Part shown: one piece after another, positions 17,651-24,661 of the stretch
Layout: every line of letters starts with the position of its first letter
Numbering within the stretch: position 1 is the first letter of the stretch
DNA from: Kineosporia succinea
GTDB lineage: Bacteria; Actinomycetota; Actinomycetes; Actinomycetales; Kineosporiaceae
Direction of reading: 5' to 3'
Length of the DNA: 64,000 nucleotides
Assembly: GCF_030811555.1 (NCBI RefSeq)
Contig: NZ_JAUSQZ010000001.1
Location: 7,933,241-7,997,240 of the forward strand
Made by a program: the position numbers and the translations under genes
Notes under the pieces: generated by a model
Database searches by the model: none
What the model was told of the DNA's origin: nothing
The model's input: the letters and a program-made list of their open reading frames with translations, nothing else

Positions 17651-18122
17651 GATGAACCTCCAGTAAAGGCTGACGGCACAGCGTCAGGACCTCCTGAACT
17701 CATCTTCCGGATACCAGCGGATTTGGCAACCGGAAGGCCGTGATCCGGACCACATCAACGCGGTTGGAGATCATCGCGCCCCCCGTCCGGTCGCCATCGA
17801 TCCTGATCACTGCCGCACAGGTCAGCACCCGAATGCCGAACCGGTCCACCGACGGGCCGACCACGCAGCGCGGTCTCCCCGTACGTGAGCGGACTCACGT
17901 CGTCCCGGCCCGCCACCAACCGCGACCAGTTCCAGCCGATTTGCCGTCATCCGGCACCGGGCCGAGTGGCCCCGGCAAGCCCTGCAAGAGCTTGCACCCG
18001 CGAGCGCGCGCCCGCCACACCGGCTTTGACCAGGCCTCGGCCGGGCGGGCCCCCATCGGCCTGAGAATTGCTGCGTCAGAGGCCAACCCGCGCAATGGCG
18101 GACGCGGTGGTCGCCCCGGCGG
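17651..18122. other. Intergenic region without a supportable gene
   Basis: About 470 nt. Open frames on both strands here have Pro/Arg/Gly-rich, non-protein-like translations and no ribosome site. The only structure I see is TGCAAG-AG-CTTGCA at 17983-17996, a short inverted repeat. The upstream part must contain the promoter of the 87-aa gene. Confidence 0.6.
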
Positions 18123-18491
18123 TCAGGCCGCCCCGTCGTAGCGTTCCCGGGAGACGAGCACACCGGGCATGTGCTCGCGGGCCCAGGTCTCCAGGCCGAG
18201 CAGCAGCGGCTGGAGCGTGCGCCCGGCCTCGGTGAGTTCGTACTGCACCCGCGGCGGCACCTCGGCGAAGGCCTGCCGCACGATCAGCCCGTCACGCTCC
18301 AGGGCCTTCAGCGTCTGCGACAGCATCTTCGGGGAGATGCCCCCGACCTGGTCGGCCAGGTCGCGGTAGCGGGCCGGCCCCTCGGAGAGGACGCCGATGA
18401 TCAGGATCGTCCACTTGTCGCCGATCCGGTCGACCAGCCCCCGGCTGGGACAGTCGGCGGCGTAGGGGTTGAACGGCAGATCCTCGGTCAC
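18123..18491 (-). CDS. HxlR-family transcriptional regulator
   Basis: A 122-residue winged-helix HxlR protein with the family pattern: Cys near the N-terminus (AADCPSRGLVDRIGDKWTILII), GISPKMLSQTLKALERDGLI recognition helix and a VPPRVQYELTEAGRTL wing. C14 may sense oxidants or electrophiles, as in YodB/HypR (inference). It starts with GTG 24 nt downstream of the reductase stop, so the two form an operon, probably controlled by this protein at the operator at 19193-19211. Confidence 0.93.
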   Translation of the reverse strand: MTEDLPFNPYAADCPSRGLVDRIGDKWTILIIGVLSEGPARYRDLADQVGGISPKMLSQTLKALERDGLIVRQAFAEVPPRVQYELTEAGRTLQPLLLGLETWAREHMPGVLVSRERYDGAA

Positions 18492-18515
18492 GGCGTCCTC
18501 TCCTTGGTCACGGCG

Positions 18516-19163
18516 TCAGTAGGCGACGCTGATGCGCTCGCGCGTGTGCGCACCCGACTCGATCTCGTCAACATAGGCGATCGCGTAGTCGTCACCCGAG
18601 ATGAACGACTTGCCCTCGGCGTCGGACTGCAGCACGTCGCCACCGACCCGGAAGGTGCCGACGCGCTCGCCGGGCACCCAGGAGCCGAACTCGGCCGCGG
18701 GGCTCACGTAGAACCAGTTCAGCTCGCCCTCGGAAACCCGCAGCGCCTCGAGGATCTGGCGGTGACTGCCGGCCTCGCCCTTGTAGGCGTCCGGGAACTC
18801 GGGGGTGTCGATGAGCGCCGGGCCCCCCTCGGCGACGAGCAGCGAGCCCGCGCCACCGACGAAGCTCAGGCGCGCGTCGTTCTCGATCGAGACCCTGGTC
18901 AGGAGCGGCAGGGCGTCGATGAGCCTGGGCTCACCCTCCTCGCCGGGCTCGGCGCGCAGCGCGACGACGATCTGGTCGGCACCCTTCACCACGTCGGCGA
19001 CGAACGCCTCGTCGTGGATCGAGCCGGTGCGCAGCTGGATGCGGCTGTCGAGCTCCTTCTCGTGACGGGCGACGGCGACGACCTCGTGGCCACGGGAGAC
19101 CAGCTCGGCGCCGATCCGGCCACCGGCGTACCCGGTGCCCCCGAAGATGACGACCTTGGCCAT
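18516..19163 (-). CDS. NAD(P)-binding atypical SDR (NmrA/YwnB-like)
   Basis: A 215-residue Rossmann protein beginning AKVVIFGGTGYAGGRIGAEL with the GGTGYAG dinucleotide loop. The family (YwnB, NmrA-like, quinone or anthrol reductase relatives) usually sits next to HxlR regulators and is thought to handle reactive carbonyls or quinones. No classical YxxxK pair is obvious, as is common for atypical SDRs. GGAGG lies 6 nt before ATG 19163. The promoter region contains a clear dyad. Confidence 0.88.
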   Translation of the reverse strand: MAKVVIFGGTGYAGGRIGAELVSRGHEVVAVARHEKELDSRIQLRTGSIHDEAFVADVVKGADQIVVALRAEPGEEGEPRLIDALPLLTRVSIENDARLSFVGGAGSLLVAEGGPALIDTPEFPDAYKGEAGSHRQILEALRVSEGELNWFYVSPAAEFGSWVPGERVGTFRVGGDVLQSDAEGKSFISGDDYAIAYVDEIESGAHTRERISVAY

Positions 19164-19192
19164 GACAACCTCCATGCTTGCTCGCGGATAGC

Positions 19193-19211
19193 TACTACCT
19201 GAAAGATAGTA
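19193..19211. promoter_or_regulatory. Probable HxlR operator
   Basis: A 19-bp dyad, TACTACCT-GAA-AGATAGTA, with 7 of 8 arm positions matched. It lies 30-48 nt upstream of the reductase ATG and resembles TACT-type HxlR operators. It fits repression of the reductase-HxlR operon by its own HxlR. Confidence 0.6.
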
Positions 19212-19264
19212 TCGAGATGCTTGAAGGTCAAACCATCTCCGCGACGGCCGCCGGACGTACCGGA

Positions 19265-20047
19265 TCAGGCGACGCTGAACCCGCCGTCCACGGCGATCGT
19301 CTGGCCGGTGACGTAGGCGGAGGCGTCGGACGCCAGCCACACCGCGACTCCCGCGAAGTCGGGAAGTTCACCGTTGCGTCCCATATGAGTGCGGGCGGCC
19401 AGGGCCTCGGCCCGGCCGGGAATCGCGAAAGCGGGTTCGGTGAGCGGGGTTCGCACGAAACCGGGGGCGACCGCGTTGCAGCCCACCCCGCGCGGCGACC
19501 AGGCCTCGGACTGCGAGCGGGTGAGCCCGGTGACGGCGGCCTTGGAGACGCCGTAGGCCCCGCTGTTGCCGAAGGCGCGCACCGACTGCTGCGAGGCGAT
19601 GTTGATGATGCGGCCCCAGCCACGCTCGGCCATCGCGGGGCCGAGCGCCTGACCGAGAACGAAGGCGGCGTCGACGTTGACGGCCATCGTCCGGTCGTAC
19701 TCGTCGAGGGTGAGCTCGTGCATCGGGGGCCGGAGATTGAGACCGGCCGAGTGCACCAGGATGTCGATCGGCCCGAACTCAGCCTGGGCCCGTTCGGCCA
19801 CGCCGGTGACCTCACGACGGTTCGCGAGGTCGGCCGCGATCCAGTCGGCCCGCACGCCGTCGGCCCGCAGACGTTCGGTGTTCTCGCGCAGCCGGTCGGC
19901 GGTGCGGGCGACGAGGACGACCCGGGCCCCGGCCCGCCCGATCGCCTCGGCCATGCTCAGCCCGATGCCCGAGCTGGAGCCGGTGATCAGCGCGGTGCGG
20001 CCGGCGCAGGAGAAGAGGTGTTCAACCGTGGGATGCACGGCTGACAC
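19265..20047 (-). CDS. Short-chain dehydrogenase/reductase (gluconate 5-dehydrogenase-like)
   Basis: A 260-residue classical SDR. It has the cofactor loop TGSSSGIGLSMAEAI, the NAG-like HSAGLN, catalytic Ser in INIASQQS, the YxxxK pair in AYGVSK, and the C-terminal TGQTIAVDGGFS. The overall layout resembles gluconate 5-dehydrogenase and 2-deoxygluconate dehydrogenase, but the substrate is uncertain. GTG 20047 is the furthest upstream start and GTG 20038 is possible; neither has a ribosome site. The tandem repeat at 20073-20200 lies immediately upstream and so also occupies its promoter region. Confidence 0.88.
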   Translation of the reverse strand: MSAVHPTVEHLFSCAGRTALITGSSSGIGLSMAEAIGRAGARVVLVARTADRLRENTERLRADGVRADWIAADLANRREVTGVAERAQAEFGPIDILVHSAGLNLRPPMHELTLDEYDRTMAVNVDAAFVLGQALGPAMAERGWGRIINIASQQSVRAFGNSGAYGVSKAAVTGLTRSQSEAWSPRGVGCNAVAPGFVRTPLTEPAFAIPGRAEALAARTHMGRNGELPDFAGVAVWLASDASAYVTGQTIAVDGGFSVA

Positions 20048-20072
20048 CGTAAGCGATCGATCACCGCATTTC

Positions 20073-20200
20073 TCGGTCGCCGGCGGTGCGATACAGCTCG
20101 CGTTTCAGTTGCCGGCGGCGCGGTGCTGCTCGCGCCTCAGTTGCCGGCGGCGCAGTGCTGCTCGAGCCTCAGTTGCCGGCGGCGCGGTACTGCTCGAGCA
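20073..20200. repeat. Four 32-bp tandem copies of the lsr2 3' end
   Basis: Units start at 20073, 20105, 20137 and 20169. The last is the real end of lsr2 (final codons plus TGA); the next two differ from it or from each other at only 2-3 positions and keep the TGA; the fourth is degenerate. The 32-nt period is not a multiple of three, so this is DNA-level duplication, not protein repetition. Confidence 0.92.
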
Positions 20201-20489
20201 CGGACGACGCGATGCGGCCCCGGGCGGAGACTTCGACGCCGTTGCTGGCGGCCCAGGCACGCACGGCGGCGGTGTCGACCTCGGTGGTGACCTTGCGAAT
20301 GGTGCGGCCGGACTTGGTCAGACGCCGCGCACTGTTGGCCCACGGCTCGAAAGCCTGCCGCAATTTGGCCGCGTTCTTCTCGGTCACGTCGATCTCATAG
20401 GTCTTGCCGTCGATAGCGAAGGTGACGGTCTCCGCCGCGGGCTTTCCGTTGAGGTCGTCGGTGAATTCCACAATCGTTCTCTGCGCCAT
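20169..20489 (-). CDS. lsr2: Lsr2 nucleoid-associated silencer
   Basis: A 106-residue actinobacterial H-NS analogue that binds AT-rich DNA and silences foreign genes. It has the N-terminal oligomerisation domain (MAQRTIVEFTDDLNGKPA) and the C-terminal DNA-binding domain with WAASNGVEVSARGRIASSV, where R90-G91-R92 is the AT-hook-like minor-groove motif. Length matches the family. The ATG is only 6 nt from a TATGCT -10-like hexamer, hinting at a leaderless mRNA. Its 3' end has been duplicated three times downstream. Confidence 0.97.
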   Translation of the reverse strand: MAQRTIVEFTDDLNGKPAAETVTFAIDGKTYEIDVTEKNAAKLRQAFEPWANSARRLTKSGRTIRKVTTEVDTAAVRAWAASNGVEVSARGRIASSVLEQYRAAGN

Positions 20490-20495
20490 GGGCAG

Positions 20496-20525
20496 AGCAT
20501 AGGGCGAGATTGTCGCCGGGAGTAA
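20496..20525 (-). promoter_or_regulatory. Possible promoter of lsr2, leaderless
   Basis: On the minus strand TTACTC (20525-20520) and TATGCT (20501-20496) are 18 nt apart, and the ATG begins 6 nt beyond the -10. Transcription would begin at or next to the start codon. No ribosome site is visible, which agrees. Confidence 0.42.
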
Positions 20526-20690
20526 TTCGGGGCAGGCGAGTCACTAATTGCGTGGATCACCATTCACCCGGACGGACCAGGTGACTACGCAGACGAACCG
20601 TTTTATCGGGCCGGGCATTTCGTGGACCACGGGGCGCGGTCGGCCGCTCACTCGCCTTTACCCGGGGCGGGCCGCGGATCCGGGACCGGA

Positions 20691-20990
20691 TTAGCGTTCC
20701 GGGTGCCACGGCCGGTCGGCCCGGGTGCGCAGGGCACCGGCCTCCACCCGCAGCGCGTGCACCACGTGACCGTCCCCCTCACCGACGGGGCCCAGGTAGG
20801 TGTGACCGGTGAGGTGACACCACGAGGGCAGGTCGATCGGGGCGGCCGGATCGGTGGTGAGCACGTGCACGAGCGTGCCCGGATCCGCCTCCGCCACCAC
20901 GCCGCGCAGCTTGATCAGCAACCGCACGCAGAGCATGCCGATGCCGTCCACCACGACGTCGGGCGGGACGGAAGACGTTTCCGCGCCCAT
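20691..20990 (-). CDS. TusA-family (SirA-like) sulfur carrier homologue lacking the CP motif
   Basis: A 99-residue two-layer sandwich protein. The pattern VDGIGMLCVRLLIKLRGVV...VHVLTTDPAAPIDLPSWCHLTGHTYLG closely follows TusA (normally GLxCPxP, then DPxxxxDIPxWxxxxGH). The active cysteine is kept but the following proline is Val, and the second proline is Leu. TusA proteins relay persulfide sulfur; some family members in membrane operons have other roles. It begins 11 nt after a small membrane protein gene. I chose ATG 20990. Confidence 0.82.
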   Translation of the reverse strand: MGAETSSVPPDVVVDGIGMLCVRLLIKLRGVVAEADPGTLVHVLTTDPAAPIDLPSWCHLTGHTYLGPVGEGDGHVVHALRVEAGALRTRADRPWHPER

Positions 20991-21001
20991 GCTCTCGGCC
21001 G

Positions 21002-21304
21002 TCAGCCGGCGCGGCGGTCGGACGCCGCCCAGGAGACCGCGGCGGTGACGGCGGAGACCGCGAGCACCGACGGCCAGGGGCCGATCTTCTTGGCCAGCGG
21101 GTGGCTCAGGCCGAAGGCCCCGACGTAGGTCGCGACCAGGGCGCCGGTGGTGACGGGCCCGGTCTTGCGCACCCATTCCCGGCCGGCCAGCACCCCGCCG
21201 GCCGCCAGCACCGCGCCGCCCAGCGGGCGATTGCCGGTGCGGCGGGCGAGTTGCCAGCCCCCGATGAGAGAACCTGCGGTGACGGCGGCCGTGGGAAAAC
21301 GCAT
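21002..21304 (-). CDS. Small membrane protein of unknown function
   Basis: A 100-residue protein with four hydrophobic, Gly/Ala-rich segments (about residues 5-20, 27-43, 50-66 and 77-94) separated by short basic loops such as RRTGNRP and REWVRKTG. The compact four-helix pattern resembles small DUF-type membrane proteins; I do not recognise a family. ATG 21304 starts a frame that ends 11 nt before the TusA-like gene, suggesting an operon in which the carrier protein serves a membrane partner (inference). Confidence 0.68.
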   Translation of the reverse strand: MRFPTAAVTAGSLIGGWQLARRTGNRPLGGAVLAAGGVLAGREWVRKTGPVTTGALVATYVGAFGLSHPLAKKIGPWPSVLAVSAVTAAVSWAASDRRAG

Positions 21305-21515
21305 ATCGCGACGGTAACACCGCAGTTGGCGTGCTCTTCGGCGGGCCTTCCCGGACGCGTACTGTCGATGTCGCCGGCGACCACCTTCACGACAATGTTG
21401 TCGGCGCTGCGTCACTCCACCGGAAAGGCGACCGGCGATTTCCCGGCCGTCCGGTCCCACTCCCCCGGCCCGCCGCCGAGGCGACCTTATTCCACCCAAT
21501 CGTCCACAACGTCCC

Positions 21516-22412
21516 CTATTCGCTGCCCAATGCCGCCGCCGTGGCCGCCCCGATCGCCGCCATCTGCGGGTTGTCGGCGGAATGAGCCAGGAAGACCAGG
21601 GCGAACGCGGCCGCCCAGGCCCGGGCCCGGATTTCCAGCGATTTCCCGGAAAGGGGCGCCCGGTGCGCGTACTCCGCCCAGAACCGCGCTCGGGCCGGAG
21701 CCGGGAGCAGCATCCAGGCCACGGCCAGGTCGGTGGCCGGGTCGCCCGCGGTCAGGTCGCCGAAGTCGATGACCGCCCCGATCCCCCGGCCGGTGATCAG
21801 GAGATTGGCCGGATGCAGGTCGCCGTGGAGCCAGACCGGTTCGTGCGCCCAGGGTTCCGCCGCCGTGCCCCGGTCGATCAGTTCCATCAGGAACCCCGCC
21901 GAGGCACCGGCCGACGCCGCGTTGCGCTCGTCGAGCGGACGGCGGGCGGGCAGGTCGACGCCCCGGAACGGGTTGCGGGGAGCCTGCGTGGGAGCGGGCC
22001 GGTGCAGGGCTCCCAGAAAGGCCGCGAGTTCGGTCGCGACACGGTGCGAATCAGCTTCGGTGAATTCGCCGGTGGCGGTGACCGCAGGGCTTCCGGGCAG
22101 CCAGGGCGTGAGACTCCAGGGGTAGGGGTAGCCGGGCGTGGGGACGCCGGTGCGCACCGGCACCGGGATCGGCAGGGGAAGGCGCGGGGCCAGTTCGGGC
22201 AGCCAGGTCTGCTCGGCGTGCACCAGGGCGGCGGCCTGCTCGCGGCGGGGCAGGCGGGCGACGAGGCCGTCACCGATGCGGGCCATCACGTTGTCCCAGC
22301 CGTTCGCGAGCACGGTGATCGGCTCGTGCGCCAGGTCGGGGTGCTGCTCGGCGAGAAGCTGCCGGATGTCGTCGGTGGTGATCTCGACGTCGGCGGCGGG
22401 CATCCGGGCCAT
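21516..22412 (-). CDS. Aminoglycoside phosphotransferase-like kinase
   Basis: A 298-residue APH/choline-kinase fold protein. The catalytic loop is WLHGDLHPANLLI (Asp as base), the metal motif is VIDFGDL, and the N-terminal lobe has NGWDNVMARIGDGLVARLP. Many chromosomal members phosphorylate small metabolites rather than antibiotics, so resistance should not be assumed. The ATG overlaps the stop of the upstream HxlR gene (ATGA), so the pair is co-translated. Confidence 0.88.
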   Translation of the reverse strand: MARMPAADVEITTDDIRQLLAEQHPDLAHEPITVLANGWDNVMARIGDGLVARLPRREQAAALVHAEQTWLPELAPRLPLPIPVPVRTGVPTPGYPYPWSLTPWLPGSPAVTATGEFTEADSHRVATELAAFLGALHRPAPTQAPRNPFRGVDLPARRPLDERNAASAGASAGFLMELIDRGTAAEPWAHEPVWLHGDLHPANLLITGRGIGAVIDFGDLTAGDPATDLAVAWMLLPAPARARFWAEYAHRAPLSGKSLEIRARAWAAAFALVFLAHSADNPQMAAIGAATAAALGSE

Positions 22413-22996
22413 CAGCGTTGCTCCTCGCCGACGTCATGCTTCTCGCTCCGGCCCGCGTGCTGCGCGATGTGGCCAGTGCGCTTCGCGGCCTGGCCGGTGT
22501 GTCTCTCGAGCTGGCCTTCGTGCTTATCGAGCTGACCTTCATGGGTCTTGAGCCGGCCTTCGTGCTTCTCGGCCCGGCCGTCGTGCTTCTCGGCCCGGCC
22601 TTCGTGCTTCTCGAGCTGGCCTTCGTGCTTCTCGGTCTGGTCGGTGCGGTGCTTCTCGATCTCCGGCACGTGCTCGCGCGCCCACCCGGCCAGCGCGAGA
22701 GCCGGTGCGATGAGGCTCTTCCCGGTGGCAGTGAGCGTGTACTCGACACGCGGCGGCACCTCGGCGTGGGCGGTGCGCGAGACCAGGCCGTCGTGCTCCA
22801 GGTTGCGCAGGGTCAGGGTGAGCATCCGCTGCGAGATCCCCGGGATCCGGGCCTGCAGCTCGGAGAAGCGCAGCACGCTCTGGTCGATCGTGGCGACCAC
22901 CAGGAGGGTCCACTTGTTCGCGATGCGGTCGAGCACCGTGCGCAGGGTGCGCCCGCCGTCACCCCGGATCAGGCAGGTGTTCTCGTACTGCGACAT
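22412..22996 (-). CDS. HxlR-family regulator with a His-heptad C-terminal tail
   Basis: A 194-residue protein. Residues 1-112 are a complete HxlR winged helix (TCLIRGDGGRTLRTVLDRIANKW; ISQRMLTLTLRNLEHDGLV; VPPRVEYTLTATG). Residues 113-194 are a tail unknown in ordinary HxlR proteins, made of heptads such as EKHEGQL and EKHEGRA. Histidine recurs every seven residues at 124, 131, 138, 145, 152, 159 and 166, then at 180 and 187, with Arg at 173. The tail is Lys/Glu-rich and should form a helix or coiled coil with one His face. GAGAGG precedes ATG 22996. It is divergent from a DoxX gene across a palindromic operator. Confidence 0.9.
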   Translation of the reverse strand: MSQYENTCLIRGDGGRTLRTVLDRIANKWTLLVVATIDQSVLRFSELQARIPGISQRMLTLTLRNLEHDGLVSRTAHAEVPPRVEYTLTATGKSLIAPALALAGWAREHVPEIEKHRTDQTEKHEGQLEKHEGRAEKHDGRAEKHEGRLKTHEGQLDKHEGQLERHTGQAAKRTGHIAQHAGRSEKHDVGEEQR

Positions 22997-23012
22997 GACC
23001 TCTCCCGGCCTC

Positions 23013-23030
23013 AGGCACACGTGTGTGCCT
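23013..23030. promoter_or_regulatory. Probable HxlR operator between the regulator and doxX
   Basis: AGGCACAC-GT-GTGTGCCT has two perfect 8-bp arms with a 2-nt centre. It lies 17 nt upstream of the regulator ATG and 70 nt before the DoxX start, well placed to control both. Confidence 0.62.
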
Positions 23031-23099
23031 TTTGTAGCGTCCCGACGGCGGACTCATGATGCTGCCACGTCCCGTTCGCCGGTATCACGGAGTCTTTTC

Positions 23100-23465
23100 A
23101 TGACGATTGCCTTCTGGGTGCTCGCCGCCCTGCTCGCCCTCTTCTACCTCTACAGCGGCGGTCTCAAGGTGGTGCGCACCCGCGATCAGCTGCGTCCGAT
23201 GATGGCCTGGGTCGACAGCGTGCCGCTCCCGGCGCTGCGCACGATCGGCGTGCTCGAGGTGCTCGGTGCCCTGGGTCTGGTGCTGCCTCCGCTGACCGGG
23301 ATCGCACCGGTGCTGGCGGTGGCCGCCGCGATCGGGCTGGCACTGATCCAGGTCGGCGGCACCGCCACGCACGTGTCGCGGGGCGAGACGAGCGTGATCG
23401 GGCTGAACCTCGCGCTGCTCGTCGCGGCGGCGGTCACGGCGTGGCTCGCCACCGTCTGGCTGTGA
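23100..23465 (+). CDS. DoxX-like membrane protein
   Basis: A 121-residue inner-membrane protein with four predicted transmembrane helices. It carries the DoxX-like pattern LLALFYLYSGGLKVVRTRDQL, then LPALRTIGVLEVLGALGLVLPPLTG. DoxX-like proteins near HxlR regulators are linked with thiol or quinone stress. ATG 23100 has GGAG about 8 nt upstream. The frame extends far upstream but antisense to the HxlR gene, so that extension is rejected. Confidence 0.87.
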   Translation: MTIAFWVLAALLALFYLYSGGLKVVRTRDQLRPMMAWVDSVPLPALRTIGVLEVLGALGLVLPPLTGIAPVLAVAAAIGLALIQVGGTATHVSRGETSVIGLNLALLVAAAVTAWLATVWL

Positions 23466-23506
23466 TGCGGGCGTAGGGTGAGCCGCACGTTCACCGAGGG
23501 GGCTGA

Positions 23507-24628
23507 ATGATGCGCGCTTACACCATTTTTCCGTTCGTGATGGCCGTCGGCGTCGTGCTGGCGCCGTCGGCACAGGCGGCGTCCGGGGGCCTGCCGACGC
23601 AGGCCGCGGTCTCGCCGGGCCCGTCGACCCGGTCCGCTCAGGCCCGACTTGCGGAGGCCAGGATCGCGGACGCGCGGTCCGCTCACGCCCGGCCCACCCA
23701 GGCCCGGCCCGCTCACGCCCGGCCCGCTCACGCCCAGCCCGCTCACGCCCGGCCCACCCAGGCCCGGCCCGCTCAGGCCCGGCCCGCTCACGCCCAGCCC
23801 GCTCACCTCCAGCCCGCTCAGGCCGGCTCGGGATCACCCACGGCAGCCACCTCTTCCAGCGCGCCCGCGGTCGCCGGGGTACAGAGGCAGCGGCTCGTCT
23901 ACTCCTCGGCGCCCGGGCAGGCCAACCGGCTCACAGTCACTATGCGCGCCGGCACCGGCACCGACCTCTACTCCTACACGGTCGACGACGTGTACCCGAT
24001 CCGGGCGACCGCGGGCTGCCGTCACCCGGTGCGCACCGACGCGACCAAGGTGGTGTGCTCGCTCGACGTCGCCGGCAACGCAGACCCGTTCTACGCCGGG
24101 CTGTTCTACCTCGGCGACCGTAACGACACCGTGCGCTTCCACAACCTGAGCGGTCAGGAGTTCTACGCCAGTCAGTTCTGGCTGGGCGACGGTGACGACC
24201 GCGCCGTGACCCGGGCCGATCAGCCCGAGCCGGGGCAGGACGGGCACGACGGCAGCTCGGTCTACGGGCAGAACGGCGACGACCAGATCGAGACCGGTCC
24301 GGGCGGCGACCTGAGCTTCGTGATGGGCGGCAACAACGACGACCTGATCCGGGTCTACGGCGAGGGCATCGCCTCCGGCGGCAACGGGAACGACAAGATC
24401 TACGGGACCTTCGGCATCCACACCTTCAACGGCGACGACGGCAACGACCTGATCGACGCCGGTGACGGTGACGACGTGGTCTACGGCGGACGCGGCAACG
24501 ACCGCCTGTGGGGCCGCCAGGGCAACGACACCATCTACGGCAACAGCGGTGACGACCAGCTGCACGGTGGACTCGGGACCGACAACCTCCACGGCGGCCC
24601 GGGCCGGAACGTGATCGACGAGCGCTGA
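23507..24628 (+). CDS. Secreted RTX (hemolysin-type calcium-binding repeat) protein with a pentapeptide linker
   Basis: A 373-residue exported protein. Residues 1-25 are a signal peptide (IFPFVMAVGVVLAPSAQAA). Residues about 43-105 are a low-complexity linker of repeated five-residue units such as AHARP, TQARP and AHAQP. Residues about 130-190 form a small beta domain with two cysteines (GCRHP, VVCSLD). The last 170 residues hold RTX nonapeptides (GGNGNDKIY, GDGDDVVYG, GGRGNDRLWG, GNSGDDQLHG) that bind calcium and fold outside the cell. No T1SS genes adjoin, so Sec export is assumed. GAGGGG precedes the ATG. Confidence 0.88.
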   Translation: MMRAYTIFPFVMAVGVVLAPSAQAASGGLPTQAAVSPGPSTRSAQARLAEARIADARSAHARPTQARPAHARPAHAQPAHARPTQARPAQARPAHAQPAHLQPAQAGSGSPTAATSSSAPAVAGVQRQRLVYSSAPGQANRLTVTMRAGTGTDLYSYTVDDVYPIRATAGCRHPVRTDATKVVCSLDVAGNADPFYAGLFYLGDRNDTVRFHNLSGQEFYASQFWLGDGDDRAVTRADQPEPGQDGHDGSSVYGQNGDDQIETGPGGDLSFVMGGNNDDLIRVYGEGIASGGNGNDKIYGTFGIHTFNGDDGNDLIDAGDGDDVVYGGRGNDRLWGRQGNDTIYGNSGDDQLHGGLGTDNLHGGPGRNVIDER

Positions 24629-24661
24629 AACTGTCGGTGGTCTCTGGCAGAGTGCTTTTTC

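Noticed and set aside
17740-18141. 133-codon plus-strand frame in the gap before hxlR
   Set aside because: Composition is unlike neighbouring genes and there is no ribosome site or recognisable motif.
21331-21585. 84-codon plus-strand frame between the membrane protein and the APH-like gene
   Set aside because: Overlaps the APH gene antisense and has no start signal or conserved pattern.
21516-22412. Antibiotic-resistance gene
   Set aside because: The APH fold is clear, but such chromosomal kinases commonly act on metabolites; resistance cannot be claimed.
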